Assembly: GCF_007859275.1 (NCBI RefSeq)
Contig: NZ_VOHC01000021.1
Location: forward strand, 186,001-250,000
Length of the DNA: 64,000 bases
Origin: Planomicrobium sp. CPCC 101079
Lineage (GTDB): Bacteria > Bacillota > Bacilli > Bacillales_A > Planococcaceae
Direction of reading: 5' to 3'
Shown here: positions 63,449 through 64,000 of the stretch, in pieces
Position numbering within the stretch: position 1 is the stretch's first letter
Layout: the number at the start of each line of letters is the position of its first letter
Translations under genes and position numbers: made by a program
The notes under the pieces: model-generated
Seen by the model: the letters and a program-made list of their open reading frames with translations, nothing else
Told to the model about the DNA's origin: nothing
The model's database searches: none

Positions 63449-64000
63449 ATGAAATTCGTAAAAAATGACCAAACAGCTGTTTTCGCACTTGGCGGACTGG
63501 GCGAAATCGGCAAAAATACGTATGGCGTCCAATTCCAGGATGAAATCATCCTGATTGATGCCGGCATTAAATTCCCGGAAGACGATTTGCTCGGAATCGA
63601 TTACGTTATTCCGGATTACACGTATTTAGTTAAGAATATGGATAAGATCAAAGGCCTTTTCATTACCCATGGCCACGAAGACCACATCGGCGGTATTCCT
63701 TACTTGCTGAAAAAAATTAACATTCCTGTTTACGGCGGCAAACTGGCCCTTGGCTTGCTTCGCAAAAAGCTTGAAGAACATGGACTTTTGCGCCAAACAA
63801 AAATGACCGAAATCGAAGAAGATGACGTCATCAAGTTCCGTAAAACAGCAGTCAGCTTTTTCCGCACTACCCATAGTATTCCGGATGCTTTTGGCGTTGT
63901 CGTTAAAACGCCTCCCGGCAATATTGTGCATACAGGCGATTTCAAGTTCGACTTTACGCCGGTCGGCGAACCAGCTAACTTGCTGAAAATGGCACAAATC
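63449..64000 (+). CDS. rnjA: Ribonuclease J1, N-terminal part
   Basis: RNase J1 is a metallo-beta-lactamase 5'-3' exo- and endonuclease of mRNA decay and rRNA maturation. The first 184 residues are visible: [19 protein letters not shown], the zinc motif [10 protein letters not shown] (His74, His76, Asp78, His79) and [14 protein letters not shown] after the rpoY stop. The gene runs off the right edge. The pair rpoY-rnjA is the usual Bacillales arrangement. Confidence 0.96.
   Translation, partial: MKFVKNDQTAVFALGGLGEIGKNTYGVQFQDEIILIDAGIKFPEDDLLGIDYVIPDYTYLVKNMDKIKGLFITHGHEDHIGGIPYLLKKINIPVYGGKLALGLLRKKLEEHGLLRQTKMTEIEEDDVIKFRKTAVSFFRTTHSIPDAFGVVVKTPPGNIVHTGDFKFDFTPVGEPANLLKMAQI

Overview
The window looks like a stretch of a low-to-mid-GC Bacillota chromosome from the order Bacillales, most likely Planococcaceae (Planococcus or Planomicrobium-like). 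The reasons are: gene content and order follow the Bacillus subtilis chromosome between rnjA/pdh and ileS almost gene for gene; signals are typical Bacillales (consensus sigma-A promoters, strong AAGGAGG ribosome sites, many TTG/GTG starts, intrinsic terminators); and every sporulation gene normally interspersed in this synteny block is missing, as expected for a non-spore-former. No phage, transposase, rRNA, tRNA or CRISPR array was seen. The genus assignment is inference.

Layout, left to right (most genes are on the minus strand, so transcription runs right to left). 1-14.9 kb: the division and cell-wall (dcw) cluster, read as mraZ-rsmH-ftsL-pbpB-mraY-murD-divIB-ylxW-ylxX-sbp, then ftsA-ftsZ, then ylmE-sepF-ylmG-ylmH-divIVA, ending in the promoter and T-box leader of ileS, whose gene lies off the left edge. 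15-18.5 kb: bshC (bacillithiol), a DUF3397-type membrane protein and panE (pantothenate), with a cluster of palindromic intergenic repeats between bshC and DUF3397. 18.5-24 kb: a three-gene biotin-dependent acyl-CoA carboxylase, a secreted protein built from an internal duplication, an atypical crotonase, rpmF and ylbN. 24.6-32.6 kb: the ylb block (tmcAL, ylbL, coaD, rsmD, ylbG, ylbF, ylbC, ylbA) with a GDPD-like phosphodiesterase and a hotdog thioesterase inserted.

32.6-40.7 kb: the caa3 cytochrome oxidase locus (ctaB-ctaC-ctaD-ctaE-ctaF, then ctaG-ctaM) with divergent ctaA; heme A synthesis, oxidase subunits and assembly factors are all present. A second repeat cluster separates ctaF from ctaG. 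40.7-50.7 kb: pycA, ftsW, ylaN, ylaL, ylaI, ylaH, typA, ylaF, yktC and a ykzI-like gene. 50.8-54.5 kb: yktB, yktA, a nitronate monooxygenase-like flavoprotein and speA. 54.5-64 kb: a lipoprotein polysaccharide deacetylase, the pyruvate dehydrogenase operon pdhABCD, ykyA, def, ykrA, an unlisted 23-residue basic peptide gene with its own promoter, ribosome site and terminator, then rpoY and the start of rnjA.

Most of the window is conserved housekeeping DNA. The parts least explained by known genes are the two-type dispersed palindromic repeat family (16.7-17.2, 29.9 and 34.1-34.5 kb), the duplicated secreted protein at 21.9-22.8 kb, the crotonase lacking both usual catalytic glutamates, the 23-residue peptide gene, and several regulatory arrangements (MraZ-type direct repeats, a ResD-like pair in the ctaA/ctaB gap, an inverted repeat between back-to-back promoters, and a terminator hairpin holding the stop codons of two convergent genes).
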